Of a DNA stretch of 32,877 bases, positions 25,543-32,877 are shown piece after piece. The notes below the pieces were generated by a model, which had not been told where the DNA came from, did no database searches, and saw only the letters and a program-made list of their open reading frames with translations. The translations under genes were made by a program, and so were the position numbers. The stretch is from assembly GCF_945285465.1 (NCBI RefSeq), contig NZ_CALYQK010000016.1:1-32877 (forward strand), in the 5' to 3' direction. Each line of letters opens with the position of its first letter. Positions within the stretch are counted from its first letter, which is position 1. This DNA is from an uncultured Bartonella sp. Lineage in GTDB: Bacteria; Pseudomonadota; Alphaproteobacteria; Rhizobiales; Rhizobiaceae.

Positions 25543-26997
25543 TTGGCACGCGCATTGATGTTTCAGGGTACAGGCTCGGATGTCGGTAAAACGGTTCTGG
25601 TTGCCGGCTTATGCCGTTTAGCTCACCGGAACGGCATCAAGGTGCTGCCGTTTAAACCACAAAATATGTCCAACAACGCAGCGGTTGCCGATGATGGTGG
25701 AGAAATTGGCCGTGGCCAATGGCTTCAGGCCTATGCTTCGCATGCAAAATCGTCTGTTCATATGAATCCCGTTTTGCTGAAACCTCAAAGCAATACAGGT
25801 TCACAGATTATTGTGCAAGGAAAACTGTTTGGCCGTGCCACCGGTTGCGATTATCAGAAAATGAAAAGCAGCCTGCTCGACAAGGTGATGGAATCATATC
25901 AAATTCTGGCGCAAAAATGCGATTTGATTTTGATTGAAGGTGCAGGGTCGGCTGCAGAAATCAATCTGCGCCACGGCGATATTGCCAATATGGGGTTTGC
26001 GCGGCGCGCCGATATACCGGTTATCCTGATCGGCGATATAGATCGTGGTGGCGTTATAGCCTCGCTCGTCGGTACCTCGACCGTTCTTGATCCGGCTGAC
26101 CGTGCCCATATTTGCGGTTATCTTATCAACAAATTTCGTGGTGACGTCACACTTTTCAAGCAGGGTGTCGATATTATCGGTCGATTCACCGGTTGGCCAT
26201 GCTTTGGCATTATACCATGGCTTGAAGGGGCGCGATTGCTTCCGGCTGAAGATTCAATGGCATTAGAGCATATTAAGCAAACAAAAAGGAACAAAATCAA
26301 AATTGTTGTTCCACTATTGCCACATATCGCCAATTTTGATGATCTTGATCCGTTAATGCATGAAAAAAATGTCGAGATTGTTTTTGTCAAAAATGGCGAC
26401 GCCTTTCCTGCCGGTTGTAAGGTTGTGCTTCTTCCCGGTTCAAAATCGACGATTGCCGATATGGCAGTTTTGCGGGAACGGGGCTTTGCGGACAAAATCA
26501 AAACGCACGCAAAAAACGGTGGCATCGTCATTGGAATTTGTGGTGGTTTTCAGATGTTGGGGAAAAATATATATGACCCCTTGGCGCAAGAAAGCGCCAA
26601 TACCGCAATCGAGGGGCTTGGTCTTCTTGATATGACGACTGAAATCGGTAGCCAAAAAATTACGCGCAATGTGGTAGCTCGTCATGTAGCAAGCGGATTG
26701 CCACTAGAAGGCTATGAAATTCACATGGGTTCGACAAAAGGTGCCGATTGTAAACGCGCACCGATACGCATAAATGACTGTGACGAAGGCGCGATGTCTC
26801 CGACCGGTCGCATATGGGGGACTTATCTTCACGGATTGTTTAACGCTGATGCTTTTCGCCGTTATTTCGTTAAAACGTTAGGGGCACAACCCGATGAGAT
26901 TTCCTATGAAGACAAAATTGACAATGCGTTGAACAAAATTGCTGATGAATTAGCGGCAATAGTCAATATAGAGGCACTTTTTCAGCTTGCACGTTAG
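25543..26997 (+). CDS. cobQ: Cobyric acid synthase
   Basis: A 484-residue CobQ, which amidates four side chains of adenosylcobyrinic acid a,c-diamide using glutamine and ATP. The N-terminal dethiobiotin-synthase-like ATPase shows GTGSDVGKT (9-17) and the FKPQNMSNNA block (38-47). The C-terminal type I glutamine amidotransferase has the nucleophile Cys333 in GICGGFQMLG and His430 in GTYLHGLF. The start is TTG at 25543, nine bases after AAAGGA. It heads the cobalamin block. The next gene, cobU, starts 248 bases later, so cobQ may have its own transcript. The length is standard for the family. Confidence 0.95.
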   Translation: MARALMFQGTGSDVGKTVLVAGLCRLAHRNGIKVLPFKPQNMSNNAAVADDGGEIGRGQWLQAYASHAKSSVHMNPVLLKPQSNTGSQIIVQGKLFGRATGCDYQKMKSSLLDKVMESYQILAQKCDLILIEGAGSAAEINLRHGDIANMGFARRADIPVILIGDIDRGGVIASLVGTSTVLDPADRAHICGYLINKFRGDVTLFKQGVDIIGRFTGWPCFGIIPWLEGARLLPAEDSMALEHIKQTKRNKIKIVVPLLPHIANFDDLDPLMHEKNVEIVFVKNGDAFPAGCKVVLLPGSKSTIADMAVLRERGFADKIKTHAKNGGIVIGICGGFQMLGKNIYDPLAQESANTAIEGLGLLDMTTEIGSQKITRNVVARHVASGLPLEGYEIHMGSTKGADCKRAPIRINDCDEGAMSPTGRIWGTYLHGLFNADAFRRYFVKTLGAQPDEISYEDKIDNALNKIADELAAIVNIEALFQLAR

Positions 26998-27245
26998 CTT
27001 TAAAGCCTTTATCCTTATTAAAACCGGTTTTTCTGTAAAAATAGTTTGCAAAAAAGTAAACGGAATTGCTGAAAATGGACCCAAATCGGGCATTTTTCTG
27101 AACCGATCGGTAAAACTGTCGATAGAAACAATGATGCCAGACTCTGGCGTTTCATAAAATTGTTGCTTCAATTTATCGGGTAACAGGTTTTGAGTGGATA
27201 TCACCAGTTTGTTAGAAAGTGCTTTTCTTATGTGTGAGGAGTTTT

Positions 27246-27758
27246 TTGGCAAATATAACTTTGATATTAGGCGGAACACGATCGGGAAAATCGGCATTTG
27301 CCGAAGATTATGTTCTGTCTTTCAAAAAACAGCCTGTCTACCTCGCAACGGCCGAAATCTTCAATGACGAAATGAGAGAACGGGTTGAAAAACATCGTTC
27401 ACGCCGTTGCTTGAACTGGATTACTATTGAAGAACCTGTCGATATTTTGAGCAAATTACAGCGCAATGACGGCGCAGAAACAATCGTCCTTGTTGATTGC
27501 CTGACAGTCTGGCTCTGCAATTTGATGGAACATCATCTTGATGTCGAAAAGCAAATGTTGACGCTCGTCGAGGGAGTGACAAAACTTCAGGCAGAAATTG
27601 TCTTTGTTGCGAGTGAAGTCGGTTTGGGTATTATTCCGGACAACAGGATTTCACGGGAATTTAGTGACTACGCAGGACTATTGAATCAAAAAATTGCTGG
27701 TATTGCAGCAAATGTCTTCTTTGTTGCTGCCGGTTTGCCGTTAAGATTGAAAGGCTAA
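27246..27758 (+). CDS. cobU: Adenosylcobinamide kinase / adenosylcobinamide-phosphate guanylyltransferase
   Basis: A 170-residue bifunctional enzyme (CobU in enterics, CobP in Pseudomonas denitrificans) that phosphorylates adenosylcobinamide and attaches GMP for nucleotide loop assembly. The P-loop GGTRSGKS spans 9-16, His50 in EKHRSRR is in the region of the GMP-accepting His46 of Salmonella, and VDCLTVWLCNLM and SEVGLGIIPDNRISREFSDYAG are conserved family blocks. I start it at TTG 27246, which gives the family N-terminus MANITLILGG and follows AGGAG by four bases. An ATG at 27219 is possible but would place that ribosome site inside the gene. cobW follows after five bases. Confidence 0.94.
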   Translation: MANITLILGGTRSGKSAFAEDYVLSFKKQPVYLATAEIFNDEMRERVEKHRSRRCLNWITIEEPVDILSKLQRNDGAETIVLVDCLTVWLCNLMEHHLDVEKQMLTLVEGVTKLQAEIVFVASEVGLGIIPDNRISREFSDYAGLLNQKIAGIAANVFFVAAGLPLRLKG

Positions 27759-27763
27759 AGCTC

Positions 27764-28831
27764 ATGTCGGAACAGAAATTTTTGCAAAGCAAGATTCCAA
27801 CCACTGTCATTACCGGTTTTCTGGGTTCGGGAAAGACAACGATGATCCGGCATCTTCTTGAAAATGCCCATGGCAAGCGTATTGCGCTTATAATTAACGA
27901 GTTTGGTGAACTTGGTGTTGACGGCGGCCTGCTCAAAGGCTGTGGCATCGATAAATGCCATGATGGTGATCTTATCGAGCTCAACAATGGCTGTATTTGT
28001 TGCACCGTGGCGGAAGACTTCATTCCGACGATGACGAAGCTGCTCGATCGCGAAGACAGGCCAGATCATATTGTTATCGAGACATCGGGTCTTGCTCTTC
28101 CCCAGCCGCTTGTTGCTGCTTTTAACTGGCCAGAAATCAAAACACAGGTGACAGTTGACGGAGTGATTACCGTTATCGACGCTCCCGCAGTTGCCGAGGG
28201 CCGGTTTGCCGACGATCTCGATAAAGTCAATGCCCAGCGTGCTCAGGATAGCTCGATTGCACATGAAAGCCCGCTTGAAGAATTGTTTGAAGATCAGATA
28301 CACGCCGCCGATCTTATTGTTCTTAACAAGGTAGACCTGATTGATGAAGAAACACTCGATCGTGTCCGTGAGATGGTCTCGAGCCATAGCGACCGGGTTG
28401 CGCAAATGGTAACCTCGAGTTTTGGCAATCTTGGCATCGGCCTTTTATTGGGCTTGGGCGTTGGTACCGAAAGCGATATCGACAATCGCAAGTCGCATCA
28501 TGAATTGCACCACGCTGCCGGAGTTCCTCACAATCATGATGAATTCAATAGCTTTGTTGTTGATGCCCCGACAATTCACGATCCGAAAGCATTTGTGGGC
28601 TTACTCAAGACGATCATTGCCGAAAATGATATTTTACGGCTAAAAGGTTTTATTAATGTCGTGGACAAGCCCATGCGCCTTGTTGTTCAGGCCGTCGGCC
28701 AGCGGATTGAAACCTATTTTGACCGGCCATGGCAAGAGGGAGAAAAAAACGAAAGCCACCTTGTGGTGATTGGTTTTCATGAAATTGATGAGGATAAAGT
28801 GCATAAAACCATTCAAGCACTCAATGTCTGA
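27764..28831 (+). CDS. cobW: CobW, G3E-family GTPase of cobalamin synthesis
   Basis: A 355-residue COG0523 metal-chaperone GTPase. GFLGSGKTT (18-26) is the P-loop, the metal-binding CXCC motif is CICC (77-80), and NKVD marks the G4 guanine site. A histidine-rich patch, HHELHHAAGVPHNH (245-258), is typical of CobW-type proteins and may bind cobalt. CobW is thought to supply Co2+ to the CobNST chelatase. The placement between cobU and cobN, with one base shared with cobN, supports that role over the zinc-linked COG0523 members. It has a plausible SD (AAAGG) nine bases before the ATG, at the end of cobU. Confidence 0.95.
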   Translation: MSEQKFLQSKIPTTVITGFLGSGKTTMIRHLLENAHGKRIALIINEFGELGVDGGLLKGCGIDKCHDGDLIELNNGCICCTVAEDFIPTMTKLLDREDRPDHIVIETSGLALPQPLVAAFNWPEIKTQVTVDGVITVIDAPAVAEGRFADDLDKVNAQRAQDSSIAHESPLEELFEDQIHAADLIVLNKVDLIDEETLDRVREMVSSHSDRVAQMVTSSFGNLGIGLLLGLGVGTESDIDNRKSHHELHHAAGVPHNHDEFNSFVVDAPTIHDPKAFVGLLKTIIAENDILRLKGFINVVDKPMRLVVQAVGQRIETYFDRPWQEGEKNESHLVVIGFHEIDEDKVHKTIQALNV

Positions 28832-31800
28832 TGCATCTTCTTCTTGCGCAAAAAGGCACTATTGCCGAACAGGATAAGGCTATTGACCTCGGGCAGTCGC
28901 TTGCCGATGTTATTTTTCTTTCGGCTGCAGACACAGAGCTTGCTAGTCTTTCTGTTGCCAAAGCTTCGCTCAATAAAAAAACGTCTTCATTACGGCTGGT
29001 AAACCTGCTTTCTTTGACACACCCGATGTCGGTTGATACCTATGCCGAAAAGACTGCCAGCAAAGCGCGGTTAATAGTGTTGCGGGTGATTGGTGGCGAA
29101 AGTTATTGGCCTTATGGCTTACAGGTTTTTCATTCATTAGCATTGGAAAAGAATATCAAACTGGTTGTTCTTCCCGGAGATGACAAGGCCGATGCGCGGC
29201 TTGATCAATTTTGTACGGTTGCCAAAGAAGATTGCAACAATCTTTGGCACTATCTGATTGAAGCAAGTACGCAAAATATGCACTCTTTTCTGGAGTATTG
29301 CGACTATCTTTTGGGCAAACAGGACAAACCCGTTGCGCCAGTGCCGCTAATGAAAGCCGGCTTATGGTGGCCGGGAAAAACGCTTTATACTGTCGCAGAT
29401 CTGGTCAAAATCCGCCAAAAAACAACAAAGCCGATAGCAGCAATATGTTTTTATCGTGCTTTGGTACAAAGTGGCCAGACAGCACCGGTTGAAGCGCTGA
29501 TGAAAGCCTTGGAAAGGCGCGGGCTATTGGTTATGCCGGTCTTTGTCTCAAGTCTCAAGGATGATTTGAGCGTCGCCATTATCGATTCTATCTTTCAGGA
29601 GCTCTCACCCGATATTGTGTTAAATGCGACCGGTTTTGCCGTTTCAAACGGGCAGCTTCATCGCAAATCGACTGTACTTGAAAAGCGCGGCGCAATGGTT
29701 TTGCAGGTCGTCTTTTCAGGAAGCAGCAAGGAACAATGGCAAAAAGACGGGCGCGGACTTGCCGCCCGCGATCTGGCGATGAATGTTGCTTTGCCGGAAG
29801 TTGACGGGCGTGTCTTTACACGTGCAGTGTCTTTCAAATCGGCTATCGAGTTCGATGAAGAAACCCAATGTAATGTCGTGGTTCATAAGCCGGTTGATGA
29901 CCGTATCGAGTTTGTCGCCGAACTTGCAAAAAACTGGGTCAAACTACGCAAGAAAATGCCAGAAAACCGACATATTGCTGTTGTTATGGCCAATTATCCC
30001 GGCGGTGATGGCCGTTTGGGGCATGGCGTCGGGCTTGATACGCCAGCGGCGATGATTGTGGTTTTGAACGCAATGAAAAAACAGGGCTATCCGGTTGAAA
30101 ATATACCGGAAAATGGCAATGAGCTTATGAAGCTGATGATTGCTGGCCCGACCAATGAAGGTATCAAAGGCCGTATTATCCGCAAATCGCTTTCATTGAG
30201 TCTTTACAAGGAATTATTTCAAACTCTTGATAAAAAGATTCAACAGCAGGTGCTTGAGCGTTGGGGAAAGCCCGAAGACGACGCCTATGTGGCGGAACAC
30301 GGTTTTGCCTTGCCGGTTTTGATGCTAGGGCAAACGGTTGTTGCGTTGCAGCCCGAACGTGCTTTTGGTATGGATGCCAAGCAGGTCTATCATGCCCCCG
30401 ATATTGTGCCGACCCACCATTATCTGGCATTCTATTTCTGGTTACGTTCGGCTTACCAGGCCGATGCAATTGTCCATATGGGAAAACACGGCAATCTTGA
30501 ATGGTTACCGGGAAAGGCACTGGCACTTTCCGACCAATGTTATCCCGAAATTGCCCTTGGACCGACACCCCATATCTACCCCTTTATCGTCAATGATCCG
30601 GGCGAGGGGACACAAGCCAAGCGCCGTTCATCAGCCGTAATTATCGACCATTTGACACCGCCTTTAACACGGGCGGAAAGCTATGGCCCGTTAAAAGACC
30701 TTGAAGGGCTCGTTGACGAATATTATGAAGCCTCTGGCGTTGACCCACGACGTTTGGTCAAACTTAAAGGCGAAATTCTTGAACTTGTGCGCATAACCGG
30801 TCTTAATCATGATGCCGGTATTGAAGACCATGACAGTGATGATTTGGCGCTGGAAAAGCTCGATGCGTTTTTGTGCGATCTGAAAGAACTGCAAATACGG
30901 GATGGATTGCATATATTCGGGCAGGCCCCCTCGGGTGAACAATTGGAAAATCTTCTTGTGGCAACAGCGCGCGTGCCGCAAGGAGAAGGACCAAATGGCA
31001 GTTTGCATCGCGCTATAGCTGACGATCTCGACTTCAGTTTTGATCCGCTTGATTGCGTTTTTTCCGATAAATGGCCATTTAACAAACCGGAAATCTTGCA
31101 ACGTTTGAGCGACAGTCCATGGCGCACAAACGGTGACACTGTTGAACGTATCGAGCAATTGGCTCTGGCTCTGGTATCTGGAAAAATTCGGCTTCCCTGC
31201 CGGTTTAAAAAAACGGCACCCATTCTTGATAATATCCAGAATATCATGCGCCCTCTCGTTATTAGTTGTGGGCAAAAAGAGCTTGACGGTTTTTTGACAG
31301 CGCTTGACGGGCGTTTTGTTGCCCCCGGACCATCAGGTGCACCAACACGGGGAAGACGGGATGTGTTTCCGACGGGACGCAACTTTTTTTCCGTGGATAC
31401 GCGGGCGGTGCCGACGCCTTCTGCCTGGCAATTGGGCAAAAAGTCGGCCGAACTTCTTGTTATCCGTTATGTGCAAGACCATGGAGAATGGCCAAAAGCT
31501 TTTGGCTTGACGGCATGGGGCACCGCCAATATGCGCACCGGCGGCGACGACATTGCCCAAGCTCTGGCGTTAATCGGGGTAAAGCCGTTATGGGATGCGG
31601 CATCGCGGCGCGTTATCGGGGTGGAAATTATCCCTGTTGCACGGTTGGGGCGCCCGCGTGTGGATGTGACACTTCGCATATCCGGTTTTTTCCGTGATGC
31701 TTTTCCCGAGCAAATAGCCTTGTTCGATCAGGCGATCCGCTTGGTTGCCAATCTCGATGAACCGCAAGAAGATAATCCCATCCACGCCCGTTATGTTGAT

Positions 31801-32559
31801 GATCTTGACAAGCTGCTGAAAACCGGTGAAGCGCAAGAAGAAGCCGAAAAAAAGGCTGGTTTTCGTGTTTTTGGTGCCCGTCCGGGTGTCTATGGTACCG
31901 GAGTACAGGAACTGCTCGATAAAGGCGAGTGGAAAGATCGTAGCGACCTTGGCAGAGCATGGATTGCACATTCTTCCTTTGCCTATGGTAAAGAGGTGGC
32001 ATCTGATGCCCAAGATTTGCTCGAGGCGCGACTGCATCATCTCAATGCGGTTGTACAAAATCAGGATAATCGCGAGCACGATCTTCTGGATTCTGGCGAA
32101 TATTACGCGTTTGAGGGGGGAATGGCTTCTGCGGTTGCCGAAAAACAGGGTGTTTTTCCAAAAGTTTATCACAATGATATGTCGCGGCCCGAACGTCCAT
32201 TGATAAAAACACTGCAAGAAGAGATCGGGCGCACGCTTCGCGGGCGGGCGATAAACCCGAAATGGTTAAAAGGGGCAATGCGCCATGGCTTTAAGGGGGC
32301 TGTCGAAATGGCGGCAACGGTCGATTACCTATTTGCATTTTCGGCAACAACCAACGCCGTTTCTAACGAACATTTTGAAGCAATTTATAATGCCTATATC
32401 GAAGAGCCGACTGTTCGCCACTTCCTCATCGAAAATAATCCGGCTGCTTTGCGGGAAATGGCCCACAAACTCCAGGAGGCAATAGTAAGACAATTATGGA
32501 AACCGCGCTCGAACTCGGCCTTGTTTCTATTGGAAGATTTACAGAAAGGGGCAATATAA
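28831..32559 (+). CDS. cobN: Cobaltochelatase large subunit
   Basis: A 1242-residue CobN, the large subunit of the aerobic ATP-dependent cobaltochelatase that inserts Co2+ into hydrogenobyrinic acid a,c-diamide with CobS and CobT. It is homologous to the magnesium chelatase H subunit. Visible family blocks are NYPGGDGRLGHGVGLDTPA (about 389-407), the chelatase-site VHMGKHGNLEWLPGKALALS around 548-567 with His549 and His552, and PTGRNFFSVDTRAVPT in the C-terminal third. The length is full and the frame is uninterrupted. The ATG overlaps the cobW stop by one base (TGATG), and its TAA overlaps the cobO start by one base, so the three genes are translated as a coupled set. cobS and cobT are not in the window. 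Confidence 0.96.
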   Translation: MHLLLAQKGTIAEQDKAIDLGQSLADVIFLSAADTELASLSVAKASLNKKTSSLRLVNLLSLTHPMSVDTYAEKTASKARLIVLRVIGGESYWPYGLQVFHSLALEKNIKLVVLPGDDKADARLDQFCTVAKEDCNNLWHYLIEASTQNMHSFLEYCDYLLGKQDKPVAPVPLMKAGLWWPGKTLYTVADLVKIRQKTTKPIAAICFYRALVQSGQTAPVEALMKALERRGLLVMPVFVSSLKDDLSVAIIDSIFQELSPDIVLNATGFAVSNGQLHRKSTVLEKRGAMVLQVVFSGSSKEQWQKDGRGLAARDLAMNVALPEVDGRVFTRAVSFKSAIEFDEETQCNVVVHKPVDDRIEFVAELAKNWVKLRKKMPENRHIAVVMANYPGGDGRLGHGVGLDTPAAMIVVLNAMKKQGYPVENIPENGNELMKLMIAGPTNEGIKGRIIRKSLSLSLYKELFQTLDKKIQQQVLERWGKPEDDAYVAEHGFALPVLMLGQTVVALQPERAFGMDAKQVYHAPDIVPTHHYLAFYFWLRSAYQADAIVHMGKHGNLEWLPGKALALSDQCYPEIALGPTPHIYPFIVNDPGEGTQAKRRSSAVIIDHLTPPLTRAESYGPLKDLEGLVDEYYEASGVDPRRLVKLKGEILELVRITGLNHDAGIEDHDSDDLALEKLDAFLCDLKELQIRDGLHIFGQAPSGEQLENLLVATARVPQGEGPNGSLHRAIADDLDFSFDPLDCVFSDKWPFNKPEILQRLSDSPWRTNGDTVERIEQLALALVSGKIRLPCRFKKTAPILDNIQNIMRPLVISCGQKELDGFLTALDGRFVAPGPSGAPTRGRRDVFPTGRNFFSVDTRAVPTPSAWQLGKKSAELLVIRYVQDHGEWPKAFGLTAWGTANMRTGGDDIAQALALIGVKPLWDAASRRVIGVEIIPVARLGRPRVDVTLRISGFFRDAFPEQIALFDQAIRLVANLDEPQEDNPIHARYVDDLDKLLKTGEAQEEAEKKAGFRVFGARPGVYGTGVQELLDKGEWKDRSDLGRAWIAHSSFAYGKEVASDAQDLLEARLHHLNAVVQNQDNREHDLLDSGEYYAFEGGMASAVAEKQGVFPKVYHNDMSRPERPLIKTLQEEIGRTLRGRAINPKWLKGAMRHGFKGAVEMAATVDYLFAFSATTNAVSNEHFEAIYNAYIEEPTVRHFLIENNPAALREMAHKLQEAIVRQLWKPRSNSALFLLEDLQKGAI

Positions 32560-32877
32560 TGGATGCCAAAGACAAGCTAAACAAGCACGAAATTAATGCC
32601 CGCCACAGTGAAAAAATGAAAAAGAAAGAAGTGGCCCGGAAAAAAATTGAAGCGGGAAAAACACAAGAAAAGGGCCTTCTTATTGTTCATACCGGCAAGG
32701 GAAAAGGCAAGACAACGGCAGCTTTCGGCATGGTGTTTCGTGCGCTCGGGCAAAATATGAAAGTGGGCGTTGTTCAGTTTGTCAAAGGTCTACGCCCGAC
32801 AGGCGAGCGGCTAGCACTGGAAAAATTTGGCGATCAGGTGCGCGTCTATGCCCATGGTGAAGGGTTTACATGGGAAA
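32559..32877 (+). CDS. cobO: Corrinoid adenosyltransferase, N-terminal part (cut by window end)
   Basis: The first 106 residues of CobO/BtuR, which transfers the adenosyl group of ATP to cob(I)yrinic acid a,c-diamide. It begins at ATG 32559, overlapping the cobN stop by one base (TAATG), with AAAGGGG about eight bases upstream. The N-terminus is a basic helix (KMKKKEVARKK) typical of CobO. Next comes the P-loop HTGKGKGKTTAAFG (44-57). GVVQFVKG and GFTWE are further conserved blocks. The frame remains open to the window end, so the gene is truncated only by the window. Confidence 0.93.
   Translation, partial: MDAKDKLNKHEINARHSEKMKKKEVARKKIEAGKTQEKGLLIVHTGKGKGKTTAAFGMVFRALGQNMKVGVVQFVKGLRPTGERLALEKFGDQVRVYAHGEGFTWE

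Noticed and set aside
26950-27297. 115-codon minus-strand open frame between cobQ and cobU
   Set aside because: It overlaps the end of cobQ and the start of cobU, both firm genes, and its only ATG lies inside cobU. The composition looks like an AT-rich shadow frame, though a shorter hidden gene cannot be fully excluded.
30691-31275. 194-codon minus-strand open frame inside cobN
   Set aside because: It is fully antisense to cobN, with no recognisable domain.

Overview
The window looks like chromosomal DNA from a Rhizobiales alphaproteobacterium of the Bartonellaceae/Brucellaceae type, at moderate GC. The evidence is the set of lineage-typical genes: an NdvA-type beta-1,2-glucan exporter, an Omp2-like porin, an ATP12 F1-ATPase chaperone, glnB-glnA divergent from nnr, and an alphaproteobacterial LexA box (direct repeat GTTC-N7-GTTC) in front of uvrA. 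GyrA carries alanine at the Ser83 equivalent, as reported for Bartonella and relatives. An anaerobic-type (CobN/CobW/CobQ) cobalamin block argues against a strongly reduced vertebrate-pathogen Bartonella and fits a less reduced relative. The species call is inference.

Layout. 1-0.8 kb: 3' end of alaS with a good terminator. 1.0-2.8 kb (-): ndvA. 3.0-5.4 kb (+): a tightly coupled run rluC-like / HAD phosphatase / ATP12. 5.5-6.0 kb: ohr. 6.2-6.8 kb (-): an unrecognised secreted protein. 6.9-8.8 kb (-): glnB-glnA, with a sigma-54-like promoter before glnB. 9.0-10.5 kb (+): nnr. 10.7-11.9 kb (+): porin. 12.2-15.1 kb (-): uvrA, divergent from ssb (15.3-15.8 kb). 16.1-16.7 kb (-): marC-family membrane protein, divergent from gyrA. 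16.9-21.4 kb (+): gyrA-coaD-ppiA-ppiB, closed by a strong terminator. 21.9-24.1 kb (+): queA-tgt (queuosine). 24.2-25.1 kb (+): luciferase-like flavin monooxygenase. 25.5 kb to the end (+): cobQ-cobU/P-cobW-cobN-cobO, the last gene cut by the window edge.

The genes form functional blocks: nitrogen signalling (PII and its target GS), DNA maintenance (UvrA, SSB, gyrase), tRNA queuosine modification (QueA and TGT share an ATGA overlap) and corrin-ring maturation (amidation, cobalt insertion, adenylation, nucleotide loop assembly). I see no insertion sequence, prophage, CRISPR array, tRNA or rRNA gene.

Most of the window is ordinary conserved chromosome. The items most worth a second look are non-coding: a cluster of consecutive hairpins with mutually exclusive pairings just upstream of cobQ (about 25252-25411), a terminator-like hairpin in the marC leader (16755-16790), and degenerate palindromic repeats in the 0.45 kb gap before queA. 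Among proteins, TGT has lost three of its four zinc ligands and UvrA one.
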